Position numbers and translations under genes: made by a program. The notes beneath the pieces are model-generated. The model was not told the DNA's origin. It searched no databases and saw nothing but the letters and a program-made list of their open reading frames with translations. Shown here piece after piece: positions 1 to 7,418 of a DNA stretch of 8,129 nt. Within the stretch, counting starts at the first letter, position 1; each line of letters opens with the position of its first letter. This DNA is from Candidatus Neomicrothrix sp. UBA7884 (lineage in GTDB: Bacteria; Actinomycetota; Acidimicrobiia; Acidimicrobiales; MedAcidi-G1), in contig DLRQ01000028.1 in the NCBI GenBank assembly GCA_002501135.1, positions 1 through 8,129 of the forward strand, read 5' to 3'.

Positions 1-460
1 CGTCACCCGCCTGCTCAATACGGTCCAGGACCACACCGAGGCGTTCACGCGCCGTGACGTCGTCGACATCGATCACCACCACCAGGTCGGCGGCCAACCC
101 ATCGGTTGCAAACGCCGAAACGGCGGCTACCTCAGCAGCTCCGAGCCCGCGCCCGTAGCCCTGATAGGCGACCGAGGACTCGATGAAGCGGTCTGTAACC
201 ACGTCGCGCCCTGAATCGAGCGCCGGCCTGACCACCTCGGCCACGTGCTGGGCCCTCGCCGCTGCGATAAGAAGAGCCTCGGCGCGATCGACCGGACGCT
301 CGCCGTCGGGATCCAGAACCATCGACCTGATCATCTCGCCCAGAGGCGTACCACCGGGTTCCCGGGTGAGCACGGCACCGAGACGATCGGCCAGCAGACG
401 CGCCTGGGTGGACTTGCCGGTTCCGTCAGCACCCTCCACGGCGATGAGGCGGCCCTTCAC
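1..460 (-). CDS. tmk: Thymidylate kinase (dTMP kinase), 3' end outside window
   Basis: This cytoplasmic enzyme phosphorylates dTMP to dTDP with ATP, an essential step of dTTP synthesis. The 153 visible codons start at a GTG and show the family motifs in order: beta strand and P-loop EGADGTGKST (residues 9-18), REPGGT (33-38) for substrate binding, the DR motif in TDRFIESSVAYQG (89-101), a strand LVVVIDVD (126-133), and the start of the LID region, RERLGVVLDRIE (138-149). Family members are about 205-215 residues, so roughly the last quarter is missing beyond the left edge. The GTG overlaps the stop of the upstream MFS gene by 4 nt (GTGA). Its Shine-Dalgarno, GGGAGGGAGG, lies inside the last MFS codons, so the two are probably translationally coupled. 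The family assignment is very secure; nothing looks damaged. Confidence 0.96.
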   Translation of the reverse strand, partial: MKGRLIAVEGADGTGKSTQARLLADRLGAVLTREPGGTPLGEMIRSMVLDPDGERPVDRAEALLIAAARAQHVAEVVRPALDSGRDVVTDRFIESSVAYQGYGRGLGAAEVAAVSAFATDGLAADLVVVIDVDDVTARERLGVVLDRIEQAGD

Positions 461-1935
461 CGGCCTCCCTCCCGACCGGATGAGGCAATCCGGGTTATGC
501 CCGAGCGGAGGGAAACGACCGAGACCGCTCCAGACGCCAGGATGATCAGGGCGGCGAGCCACAACGTCAGGCGGACACCGGGAATGTCGACTCCGAATCC
601 GAGGAGGTCGACGTGGCGATCCCACAGGACGCTCGAGAGGCGGTCAAGGCCGTCTTCAATCAGGGGCCCGACAACCAGCGCCAGCAGCACGCATGCCCGT
701 ACAAGCAGGTAGAGCGTTGAGAAGATGCGACCACGCAGGTGATCCTCGACGTTCTCATGCAGCAGCGTGAAGCCGAGCACGTAGACAGCACCCGCACACA
801 CGCCGATACCGAACACCATCGAGATCGAGATGTGAACCTGGCTGATGGATGCCGCCGCCGCCAGGAAGCCACCTGCGCCGAAAAGCGACCAGGTGAAGAG
901 ACGAGGCCTGTCTACCCGGCGTTGTGCCCAGGACAGGAGCATCACCCCCACGGCCACACCGACCCCGAGGGCCGAAATCAACACACCAAGACCGGACTTG
1001 CCGGCACCCAGGACCTCGTCGGCGTAGATCGCCCCAAGCGGAACGAGCATGCCGCCACCGATGAGGCCGGTGGCCAGGCCCATGTTGACAGTGCGAACCA
1101 CCGGGTTGACGAAGATGAACTGCCAGCCCTCGCGCAGTTCTGCGATCGGGTCGGCCAACCTGGCCTTCCGCAACTTGGCCGCGTCCCTCTCTGACTTCGG
1201 GCGGCGGGGAAGGGCCAGCGTCCAAATAAGGAACCCGGCCACGGCGAACGACAGTGCGTTGAAGTAGAACGCCAGGCCCATGTCGTCGAGCCTCAGGTTG
1301 TCGGCCCATGAGGAGCTGAACAGGGCAGTGGAGAGCCGACCGAACAGCGCCATCAGAGCTGCCCCAACCGGAAAGGTCCCGTAGGCGGCCACCAGAGAGA
1401 GGGAGTTGGCCCGCGCCAGGTACTCGGCCGGTACCAGGTTCGGCACCGATGCCTCCTTGGCCGGCGACCAGAGCATTGTGAAGGCCTCGAGCACGAGGGA
1501 CGCCAGGAACAGGCCCCACAGCTCCTCGACGAACGGAAGGCTCAGCATCACAAGAGCCCTGCCGATGTCGCAGGTAACCATGACCCGCTTGCGGTCCCAG
1601 CGGTCGACGAGCACTCCGGCGATGGGGCCGAAGAAGAAACCAGGGCCTATCCGGGCTGCCAGAACCAGACTCAGTGCGGCACCCTCGGATCCGGAGCCAA
1701 GACGGATTGCAAGGATGCTTATCGCCAACAGCCCGAGCCAGTCACCGGTAGCCGAGATGACCTGGGCAAACCAGAGTCGCGTGAACTCAGGGGAGCCGAA
1801 CATGCGAATGTGCAGGTCGGGTCTGCCGGTGTCAGATCGAGGCCCGTCATCGAGATGCAGGAGGCTCACGAACTCGTCGCCCGGGGTCGAATTGTCCCCC
1901 GGGTGAGGCGGTTCTCCACCCGTTACTTCGGTCAC
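457..1935 (-). CDS. MFS transporter, exporter-like (MFS_3/EntS type)
   Basis: A 492-residue major facilitator superfamily membrane protein. A hydrophilic N-terminus of about 45 residues precedes FTRLWFAQVISATGDW, the usual opening of the first helix in this subgroup. MFS motif A is seen as GVLVDRWDRKRV (107-118) between helices 2 and 3. SPAKEASVPNLVP (157-169) and VEDHLRGRIFS (396-406) are typical of MFS_3/EntS-like exporters, and about 11-12 hydrophobic helices can be seen. A charged loop (about 243-270) separates the two halves. The substrate cannot be read from sequence. The GTG start at 1935 has GGGAGG directly abutting it, which is too close to be ideal. An internal ATG at residue 45, just before the first helix, is a possible alternative. 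It lies 75 nt after topA and overlaps tmk by 4 nt. From memory, Streptomyces carries an MFS domain fused to thymidylate kinase next to topA, so this looks like the unfused form. Confidence 0.88.
   Translation of the reverse strand: MTEVTGGEPPHPGDNSTPGDEFVSLLHLDDGPRSDTGRPDLHIRMFGSPEFTRLWFAQVISATGDWLGLLAISILAIRLGSGSEGAALSLVLAARIGPGFFFGPIAGVLVDRWDRKRVMVTCDIGRALVMLSLPFVEELWGLFLASLVLEAFTMLWSPAKEASVPNLVPAEYLARANSLSLVAAYGTFPVGAALMALFGRLSTALFSSSWADNLRLDDMGLAFYFNALSFAVAGFLIWTLALPRRPKSERDAAKLRKARLADPIAELREGWQFIFVNPVVRTVNMGLATGLIGGGMLVPLGAIYADEVLGAGKSGLGVLISALGVGVAVGVMLLSWAQRRVDRPRLFTWSLFGAGGFLAAAASISQVHISISMVFGIGVCAGAVYVLGFTLLHENVEDHLRGRIFSTLYLLVRACVLLALVVGPLIEDGLDRLSSVLWDRHVDLLGFGVDIPGVRLTLWLAALIILASGAVSVVSLRSGITRIASSGREGGR
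464..473 (-). promoter_or_regulatory. Strong Shine-Dalgarno of tmk inside the MFS 3' end
   Basis: The minus strand reads GGGAGGGAGG, 3 nt before the tmk GTG. The upstream GGGAGGG copy gives a spacing of 6 nt. The same bases encode part of the MFS C-terminus (GREGGR), so the site is read by ribosomes finishing the MFS gene. This decides the GTG start of tmk and supports coupled translation. Confidence 0.75.
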
Positions 1936-2010
1936 CCTCCCACTCTAGGAGAGCCTGCGAGGAGCGGGCCGTGCATCACCGACACCTCGTCCACCTGGCC
2001 CACCGGTCGA
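1936..2010 (-). other. Short topA-MFS intergenic gap
   Basis: The 75 nt between the topA stop and the MFS start form the widest gap in the minus-strand run after the anti-sigma gene, apart from the nhaA leader. I see no hairpin followed by a T-run, so no intrinsic terminator, and no convincing -35/-10 pair. Read-through from topA into the MFS and tmk genes is therefore likely. Confidence 0.5.
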
Positions 2011-5000
2011 TCACTTCTTCCTGGAGGAGCGCTTCTTCTTCCCGGGAGGACCCTTGGCCCGGCGCTCAGCCAGGAGCTCAGCGGCCCGCTCGTCTGTCAG
2101 TTCCTCGACCGAATCCCCGCGACCTAGCGAAGCGTTGTATTCGCCATCGGTCACATATGGTCCCCAGTTGCCGTCCTTGAGGATGATCGTCTTCCCGCTC
2201 TCGGGATCTGCGCCCAACTCGCGAAGCGGCGGCTTTGCCGTCGACCTTCCCCGACGTTTCGGTTGTGCAAGAACGGTCAGGCACTCCTCGAGGGTGACCG
2301 TAAGCAGCTGCTCCTCGGTGGCCAGGCTGCGGCTGTCGCTCCCCTTCTTCAGGTATGGGCCGAAGCGACCGTTCTGAACGGTTATCTCGACACCATCAGC
2401 CGGGTCGACTCCCACAGTCCTCGGCAGGCTCAGAAGTTCGAGTGCATCCTGCAGGGTGAGCCTCTCAAGGGTCATGGTCTGGAACAACGAGGCCGTCCTG
2501 GGCCTTGGCCGCGCATCTGCGGTGGCAATCTCGTCGACCTCTTCCAGCATTGCGCCGACATTGTCGAATCCGGCGACGGCCAACACCAGATCGTCAAGGT
2601 TCCTGATCCGTTCGGAGTTGTCGTCACCACCGGTCCTTAACTCAGCTAGGTAACCAGAGTCGTCGAGAGCAATGCGGAGCACCGTTGCCGGTCCTTCTGT
2701 ACTACGGGACACAAGGACTTCGCGTAGTTCCAGAAAGGAGCGAATACCGGCCAGCGGCCTACCGGTCACCCCGGCCTCCTCGGCATGACCGAGGGCATCA
2801 AGGAACCCGTCGCCGTCCTGTGCAGCAAACTCGTTAATCCGCTCCATGGCACCTTTGCCGACACCCCTTCGAGGGGTGTTGATGACCCGTCTGAACGCAG
2901 CCTCGTCATCGGACCCCGCTGCAAGGCGCAGGTATGACACGGCCACCTTCATTTCGGTACGGCGCAACGGCAGCGCCATCAACGCGGTCATCTCCGGACT
3001 CAGCCTTGTCTGCTCAGGAGGCCTGCCCAGGGAAACATACGGCCCGAAGCGACCCGACCTGGCAATAACTGGAAGGCCCGTCTCGGGATCGTCGCCGAGC
3101 ACCCTCTCAACCGGGGTGTCGAGGAACTCAAATGCGCGTTCCACGGTCAACTCGTCGGGCGCCAGGTCATCGGGGATCGACGCTGTCCTGTCACCAACCT
3201 GTACATAGGGGCCGAACTTGCCGAACCGTGCAACCACCTCCTCGCCATCGGAGGTCACCCCTAGCGGAACAGTACTCACAGCCCTGGCGTCGATATCGCC
3301 GAGACGTCCTGTGACCTTCTCGAGCAGGCCAATATCGTCAGATGACCCGAAGTAGAAACTCCTCAGCCACGGAACCTTCTCAGCCGACCCATCGGCGATC
3401 CCGTCAAGGTCAGACTCCATCGAGGCGGTGAAGTCGTAGTCGACGAGCCGAGGAAAGTGGGATTCCAGCAGGGTGGTTACAGCAAATGCGCTGAGGGTTG
3501 GAACCAGCGCCGAACCCTTCTTCCAGACGTAGTCGCGTCCCTGGATGGTCTCCATTATCGAGGCATAGGTCGACGGCCTGCCGACACCGAGCTCCTCGAG
3601 TCGCTTTACCAGCGATGCCTCGGTGAAACGGGACGGTGGCTGGGTGGTGTGACCCTCGGGTGTCGCCTCGACCACCACAACAGGGTCCCCGACGTCGACG
3701 GCGGGGAGGATCCCGCCATCCCCATCACCGTCAGTGTTCCGGTCGTCAGAATCGTCGGCGTACACGCGGCGAAAACCCTGATGGCTGATAACCGTCCCGC
3801 TGGTGGCGAACGTGACCCCGCTCGTGGAACTGGGGCCGGCCGAGGTCCCGACCACGCGTATCTGAACGGTCTCGCCCACGGCATCGGTCATCTGCGATGC
3901 AAGCGTGCGCTGCCAGATCATCTCGTAGGCGCGGGCCTCAGATCGCGGCAGCTCTCGGGCAACCTCGTCGGGATGCCTGAACCGGTCTCCAGCAGGCCTG
4001 ATCGCCTCATGCGCCTCCTGTGCGTTTCGAACCTTCTTCTGGAAGGTCCGGGGGGATTCCGGTAGGTGGTCGTCGCCGAACAGTTCGCTGATCTGGGCGC
4101 GGGCAGCCCTTACGGCCGTGTCCGACAGCGTGGTGCTGTCGGTCCTCATGTAGGTGATGTAGCCCTTCTGGTAGAGGCCCTGGGCTGCGTGCATCGCCAT
4201 CGCCGCCGACATCCTCAAACGCCTACCAGCCTCCTGTTGGTAGGTGGAGGTGATGAACGGTGCCGCCGGTCGACGCCGGTATGGCTTGGCCTCAACTGAC
4301 CCGACCTCGAGCGACCGCTCAACGAGCCCGTCCGCAAGGTTGAGCGCGGCCGCCTCGTCGAGGACAACAGCCCCCTCCCGGCTGAGGGCTCCATCGTCGT
4401 CGAAGTCCCGGCCTGTGGCCACGCGGGCTCCGTCGACCTCGATCAGCGACGAGGCGAACGTCTCGGAAGCATCTGTTGACATCTGAACCTTCAGGTCCCA
4501 GTAGCCAGCTGCCTGGAATGCCATACGTTCCCGCTCACGTTCCACGACGATCCTGGTTGCCACGCTCTGGACCCGGCCTGCCGACAGTCCCTTGGAGATC
4601 ATCTTCCAGAGAACCGGTGAGAGCTCGTAGCCGTAGAGACGGTCAAGGATCCTCCGGGTCTCCTGCGCGTTGACGAGCCCCTCGTCTATGTCGCGGGTCT
4701 GGCTCAGAGCGTCGGTTATGGCCTTGTTGGTGATCTCGTGAAAGACCATGCGGTGTACCGGCACCTTCGGCTTTAGGACCTCGAGCAGGTGCCAGGCGAT
4801 CGCCTCACCCTCACGGTCCTCATCAGTTGCAAGGTAGAGCTGGTCCGCTCCCTTCAGCAGCGACCTCAGCCTCGTGATCTGCTCCTTCTTGTCGCGCGAC
4901 ACGATGTAGAGCGGCTCGAAGTCGTTCTCGACGTCGATGCCGAGCTTCGCCCACTTCTTGTCTCGGTGGCTGGCCGGGATGTCAGCCGCCCGCATCGGCA

Positions 5001-5109
5001 GGTCGCGGACATGGCCGATCGACGACTCAACCCTGAAACCATCACCCAGATAGCCGGCGATGGTCTTTGCCTTGGCGGGTGACTCGACGATTACCAAGGA
5101 GTAGGACAT
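2011..5109 (-). CDS. topA: DNA topoisomerase I (type IA) with an inserted UvrD 2B-like domain
   Basis: TopA relaxes negatively supercoiled DNA by cutting and passing single strands. The TOPRIM domain opens with VIVESPAKAKTI and has the metal-binding acids in TDEDREGE (D96, D98, E100). The catalytic tyrosine is Y320 in GYITYMRTDST. SKGLSAGRVQSVATR (172-186) and RFTEASLVKRLEELGVGRPSTYA (494-516) are core motifs. The C-terminal region carries four FGPY/WGPY repeats (about 629-636, 686-692, 914-920, 980-986) and ends in a basic tail, KKKRSSRKK. There are no zinc-finger cysteine clusters, as in other actinobacterial TopA. At 1032 residues it is longer than usual. The excess lies between repeats 2 and 3, where residues about 718-866 resemble UvrD/PcrA 2B and are entered separately. 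The ATG overlaps the nhaA stop (TGATG), and I see no clear Shine-Dalgarno, which suggests coupling. The frame is intact and all catalytic residues are present, so it should be active. Confidence 0.97.
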   Translation of the reverse strand: MSYSLVIVESPAKAKTIAGYLGDGFRVESSIGHVRDLPMRAADIPASHRDKKWAKLGIDVENDFEPLYIVSRDKKEQITRLRSLLKGADQLYLATDEDREGEAIAWHLLEVLKPKVPVHRMVFHEITNKAITDALSQTRDIDEGLVNAQETRRILDRLYGYELSPVLWKMISKGLSAGRVQSVATRIVVERERERMAFQAAGYWDLKVQMSTDASETFASSLIEVDGARVATGRDFDDDGALSREGAVVLDEAAALNLADGLVERSLEVGSVEAKPYRRRPAAPFITSTYQQEAGRRLRMSAAMAMHAAQGLYQKGYITYMRTDSTTLSDTAVRAARAQISELFGDDHLPESPRTFQKKVRNAQEAHEAIRPAGDRFRHPDEVARELPRSEARAYEMIWQRTLASQMTDAVGETVQIRVVGTSAGPSSTSGVTFATSGTVISHQGFRRVYADDSDDRNTDGDGDGGILPAVDVGDPVVVVEATPEGHTTQPPSRFTEASLVKRLEELGVGRPSTYASIMETIQGRDYVWKKGSALVPTLSAFAVTTLLESHFPRLVDYDFTASMESDLDGIADGSAEKVPWLRSFYFGSSDDIGLLEKVTGRLGDIDARAVSTVPLGVTSDGEEVVARFGKFGPYVQVGDRTASIPDDLAPDELTVERAFEFLDTPVERVLGDDPETGLPVIARSGRFGPYVSLGRPPEQTRLSPEMTALMALPLRRTEMKVAVSYLRLAAGSDDEAAFRRVINTPRRGVGKGAMERINEFAAQDGDGFLDALGHAEEAGVTGRPLAGIRSFLELREVLVSRSTEGPATVLRIALDDSGYLAELRTGGDDNSERIRNLDDLVLAVAGFDNVGAMLEEVDEIATADARPRPRTASLFQTMTLERLTLQDALELLSLPRTVGVDPADGVEITVQNGRFGPYLKKGSDSRSLATEEQLLTVTLEECLTVLAQPKRRGRSTAKPPLRELGADPESGKTIILKDGNWGPYVTDGEYNASLGRGDSVEELTDERAAELLAERRAKGPPGKKKRSSRKK
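2512..2961 (-). other. UvrD/PcrA-like 2B subdomain inserted in TopA (domain feature)
   Basis: TopA residues about 718-866 do not belong to the topoisomerase fold. They follow the order of superfamily 1A helicase subdomain 2B: RRTEMKVAVSYLRL (like the UvrD RREIKDALAYLRL entry helix), DDEAAFRRVINTPRRGVG (734-751, the DDxxFxRIINxPxRGIG signature), a helical stretch with SGYLAEL (818-824), ERIRNLDDLV (833-842, like the UvrD RIENLEELV), and MLEEVDEIATADA (854-866), which in UvrD leads into motif V. Helicase Walker A, Walker B and motifs V-VI are all absent, so it cannot be a motor. Normal TopA resumes at PRTASLF (870-876). In UvrD and PcrA the RGIG region contacts duplex DNA; an added DNA- or partner-binding role here is my inference. 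Confidence 0.85.
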
Positions 5110-6521
5110 CAGAGATCCCGATCGATGCTGACGGAGTCCACAGGTGTTGCGACGGGTGGTTCATTGGAACCCGGGCCGGCCGGTTGGGGCCCCGCCGGTC
5201 TGGCGCCGTAGAGGATCGCCGATCCGAGCAGGGCAGCCACAGCAGAAGCTACGAGGATGCCGATCTTGGCCTCGTCCTGCAGGACCGGAGTGTCAAAGGC
5301 GAGGCCGGTGATGAACAGCGAGACAGTAAAACCGATCCCGGCCATCGCCGAGATACCGACCACGTGCCTCGTTGTCGCCCCGGCGGGCAGGGAGCAGAGA
5401 CCCAGGCGCACGGCCAGAAGGGTGAACGCTGACACCCCCACGAGTTTCCCGAGCACAAGGCCGAGGGCCACGCCGATGCTGATTCCAGAAGACACTGCGG
5501 TGCCCACAGAGTCGCCGCTGATCACGATGCCGGCGTTTGCAAGGGCGAAGACGGGGAGAATCAGAAAGGCGCTGACAGGGTGGAGCAGGTTCTCCAACCG
5601 CTCCGTGACCGGAACGGTCTCGCTGAGGTGGAACTTCGCCAGCTTGACGGTTGCGACGTCGCCCTCACCGGCTATTACAGGGCCGACCGATTCAGAGGCA
5701 TGATCACCCTGCAGCAGAGGCACGGCCGGCGCCAGAAGACCCATGATCACCCCGGCGATCGTGGTGTGCACGCCGGACATGAACACTGAATACCACAGGA
5801 CGATTCCCAGAGCGACGTACAGCGGTGCGTACCGGATCCTGGAGCGGGCCATCGCGATCACGCCGATGATGGAGACACCGCCGAGGAAGAGCCACCCTGG
5901 TTCCAGATTCGACGTGTAGAAGAGTGCTATTACGAGGATTGCGCCGATGTCGTCGACGATCGCGAGGGTGAGGAGGAACACCTTCAGGGTTGTCGGCACC
6001 CGGTTCCCGAGAAGCGACACGACACCGACAGCGAACGCGATGTCGGTGGCCATCGGGATTCCCCAACCGGCCGATGCCTCACCGTCACCGGCAAACGCCA
6101 GGTAGATGAGTGCAGGCACGACCATTCCACCGAGAGCAGCCAGAGCCGGAAGAAGGGCTGCGCGAAAGCGACGCAGCTCTCCTGTTACAAGCTCGCGTTT
6201 GATCTCGAGGCCCACCACAAAGAAGAAGATGACCATCAGGACGTCGTTCACGAACTGACCGAGGGTGAGCGGGTGGCCGTTGTGCTCCAGCGCCACCAGG
6301 TCGCCGATCCCCATGTGGATCTCGGTGTGCCACAGGTCGTGGTAGGACGCAGACCATGGGGAGTTGGCCCAAAAGAGGGCCACCATGGTGGCAACGATCA
6401 ACAGAACTCCGCCGGCCGCCTCGATACCGAGGAACCGCATCATGGGACGTCCCACGGCACGTGCCAGGGGTCTGTCGCTCCCAAGCCATGTGTGTTGGGG
6501 GTGGGGTGGGGTGCCTGTCAT
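5109..6521 (-). CDS. nhaA: Na+/H+ antiporter NhaA
   Basis: A cytoplasmic-membrane antiporter that exchanges intracellular Na+ (or Li+) for external protons, giving pH and salt tolerance. Family signatures are FLGIEAAGGVLLIVA and ANSPW at the N-terminus, FFFVVGLEIKREL, MATDIAFAVGV with the functional Asp (D160, equivalent to E. coli D133), LAIVDDIGAI with the ion-binding pair D190-D191 (E. coli D163-D164), and GKLVGV with the conserved Lys (K359). About 12 hydrophobic segments are present, followed by a Pro/Gly-rich cytosolic tail. I chose the ATG at 6521 (470 residues) because AGCAGG lies 8 nt upstream. An in-frame ATG at 6587 would add 22 residues, but it has no ribosome site and the extra sequence is unlike NhaA. 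The stop TGA shares one base with the topA ATG, so the two are likely coupled. The gene starts 111 nt (or 45 nt) after the anti-sigma gene. Confidence 0.95.
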   Translation of the reverse strand: MTGTPPHPQHTWLGSDRPLARAVGRPMMRFLGIEAAGGVLLIVATMVALFWANSPWSASYHDLWHTEIHMGIGDLVALEHNGHPLTLGQFVNDVLMVIFFFVVGLEIKRELVTGELRRFRAALLPALAALGGMVVPALIYLAFAGDGEASAGWGIPMATDIAFAVGVVSLLGNRVPTTLKVFLLTLAIVDDIGAILVIALFYTSNLEPGWLFLGGVSIIGVIAMARSRIRYAPLYVALGIVLWYSVFMSGVHTTIAGVIMGLLAPAVPLLQGDHASESVGPVIAGEGDVATVKLAKFHLSETVPVTERLENLLHPVSAFLILPVFALANAGIVISGDSVGTAVSSGISIGVALGLVLGKLVGVSAFTLLAVRLGLCSLPAGATTRHVVGISAMAGIGFTVSLFITGLAFDTPVLQDEAKIGILVASAVAALLGSAILYGARPAGPQPAGPGSNEPPVATPVDSVSIDRDL

Positions 6522-6632
6522 GGTGAGAACCTGCTCAGGATCGGAGCGGCAGAAACCGTAGTGGTCGTCGGGTGACTTCACACCCATCCACTTGGATCGG
6601 CGCCCTGAGGCCGGTGAAGGACCCGCCTGCGG
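6522..6632 (-). other. Gap between anti-sigma gene and nhaA
   Basis: The sequence from the anti-sigma stop to the preferred nhaA start is 111 nt. Part of it (6522-6587) is an open in-frame extension of nhaA. I see no terminator hairpin and no clear promoter. It holds the likely nhaA ribosome site, AGCAGG, with 8 nt spacing to the ATG at 6521. Confidence 0.4.
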
Positions 6633-7058
6633 TCAGTTCCCAAAGTGAACGATAAGGCGGACGGCTGTCCCGTTGCCATGGGACTCCACAATCGTCTCGT
6701 CGGTCAGGTGATGCATCAGCGAGACGCCCAGGCCGGACTCGTAGCGGAGCCGGTCCGGTGAATCGACATCGGGCAGGGGCGAGAGGGAGTTCGGGTCGAA
6801 TCCGGGTCCACTGTCCGCGACCTCCACCTCGATCTGGCTGGCCGAGAGGTCGCAGCGGATAACCACACGGTCCTCTACGCCTGACAGGCCGTGGGCCTCC
6901 ATGGCGTTGGTGGCGGCCTCGGACACCGCTAGGCGAAGATCGGAGACCCGCTCGGGTATCAGGTTCGCTCCGGTAGACGCTGTCGCCCCCACAACCGACC
7001 GGACCATCTGCAGGTACTCGGGCACTGCGGGCACACGGAGTTCCACAATGCCCGTCAT
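6633..7058 (-). CDS. Anti-sigma factor, RsbW/SpoIIAB-like HATPase serine kinase
   Basis: A 141-residue cytoplasmic GHKL-ATPase of the RsbW/SpoIIAB family. Such proteins bind a sigma factor or other client and phosphorylate a STAS antagonist on serine to keep it inactive. The ATP site is complete: N box with E47, N51 and H56 in SEAATNAMEAH, G1 box ADSGPGFDP (81-89), and G2 box SGLGVSLMHHLTD (108-120). It starts 2 nt after the STAS gene stop (TGA-TC-ATG), without a clear Shine-Dalgarno of its own, which implies translational coupling and near-equal amounts. The pair mirrors bldG and its downstream anti-sigma gene in Streptomyces (SCO3549 and SCO3548, as I recall). No sigma factor gene lies beside it, so its client is unknown. 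Confidence 0.92.
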   Translation of the reverse strand: MTGIVELRVPAVPEYLQMVRSVVGATASTGANLIPERVSDLRLAVSEAATNAMEAHGLSGVEDRVVIRCDLSASQIEVEVADSGPGFDPNSLSPLPDVDSPDRLRYESGLGVSLMHHLTDETIVESHGNGTAVRLIVHFGN

Positions 7059-7060
7059 GA

Positions 7061-7408
7061 TCAGACCTGAACCGGGGTGCCGACAGCCGAGTCGACGTCG
7101 ACATGGAACGTGAAGACGCGATCCAGGTCACACATCTCAAAGACACGCAGGACCCGCTGCTCACTACAGACCAGCAGCAGGTGGCCATCATGGGACCTCA
7201 CCCGTCGCAGGGCACCAATGACCGAACCGAGGCCTGCGGAGTCGATGAAGTCCACCCCTGACAGGTCGATCACCAGGTTGTTGTGTCCGTCGGCGACCGC
7301 TGCCACCACGGCCTGGCGCAACATGGGGGAAGTCCCAAGATCGAGTTCGCCGGTCATCGCCAACACAACCCACTGGTTCCTCAGGGAGCGACGGATTTCG
7401 GAGAACAA
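7061..7408 (-). CDS. Anti-sigma factor antagonist, BldG-like STAS protein
   Basis: A 115-residue single STAS-domain protein. When unphosphorylated, such proteins bind the cognate anti-sigma kinase and release its client. The fold is visible as VVLAMTGELDLGTSPMLRQA (14-33), NLVIDLSGVDFIDSAGLGSVIGAL (44-67) and LLLVCSEQRVLRVFEM (77-92). The phosphorylatable serine is S57 in DFIDSAGLG, which is the same position as S57 of BldG as I recall its sequence. The start is TTG at 7408, chosen because GGAGG lies 4 nt upstream and because the length then matches BldG (113 residues). The next in-frame ATG would remove the first strands. The anti-sigma gene follows after 2 nt. A 7-bp inverted repeat ends one base before the Shine-Dalgarno and may affect expression. 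Being BldG-like rather than merely RsbV-like is well supported by alignment from memory. Confidence 0.93.
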   Translation of the reverse strand: MFSEIRRSLRNQWVVLAMTGELDLGTSPMLRQAVVAAVADGHNNLVIDLSGVDFIDSAGLGSVIGALRRVRSHDGHLLLVCSEQRVLRVFEMCDLDRVFTFHVDVDSAVGTPVQV

Positions 7409-7412
7409 CGGA

Positions 7413-7417
7413 CCTCC
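7413..7417 (-). promoter_or_regulatory. Shine-Dalgarno fixing the TTG start of the STAS gene
   Basis: The minus strand reads GGAGG followed by TCCG and TTG. It is the only good ribosome site near the beginning of the STAS domain, so it supports the rare TTG start. Confidence 0.7.
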
Positions 7418-7418
7418 A

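Noticed and set aside
755..1519. A 254-codon minus-strand frame within the MFS gene
   Set aside because: It is a frame-shifted reading of the MFS gene without hydrophobic helices or motifs.
3457..4065. A 202-codon plus-strand frame antisense to topA
   Set aside because: It lies opposite the well-supported TopA core and has the composition of a GC-rich shadow frame.
6497..6511. Plus-strand G-runs (GGGGGTGGGGTGGGG) near the nhaA start as a G-quadruplex
   Set aside because: Only three runs of four or more G are present, so a standard four-run quadruplex is not complete. The bases are also coding (TPPHPQ) for nhaA.
6535..7191. A 218-codon minus-strand frame
   Set aside because: It overlaps the STAS and anti-sigma genes in another frame, is rich in arginine, glycine and proline, and shows no family motif.
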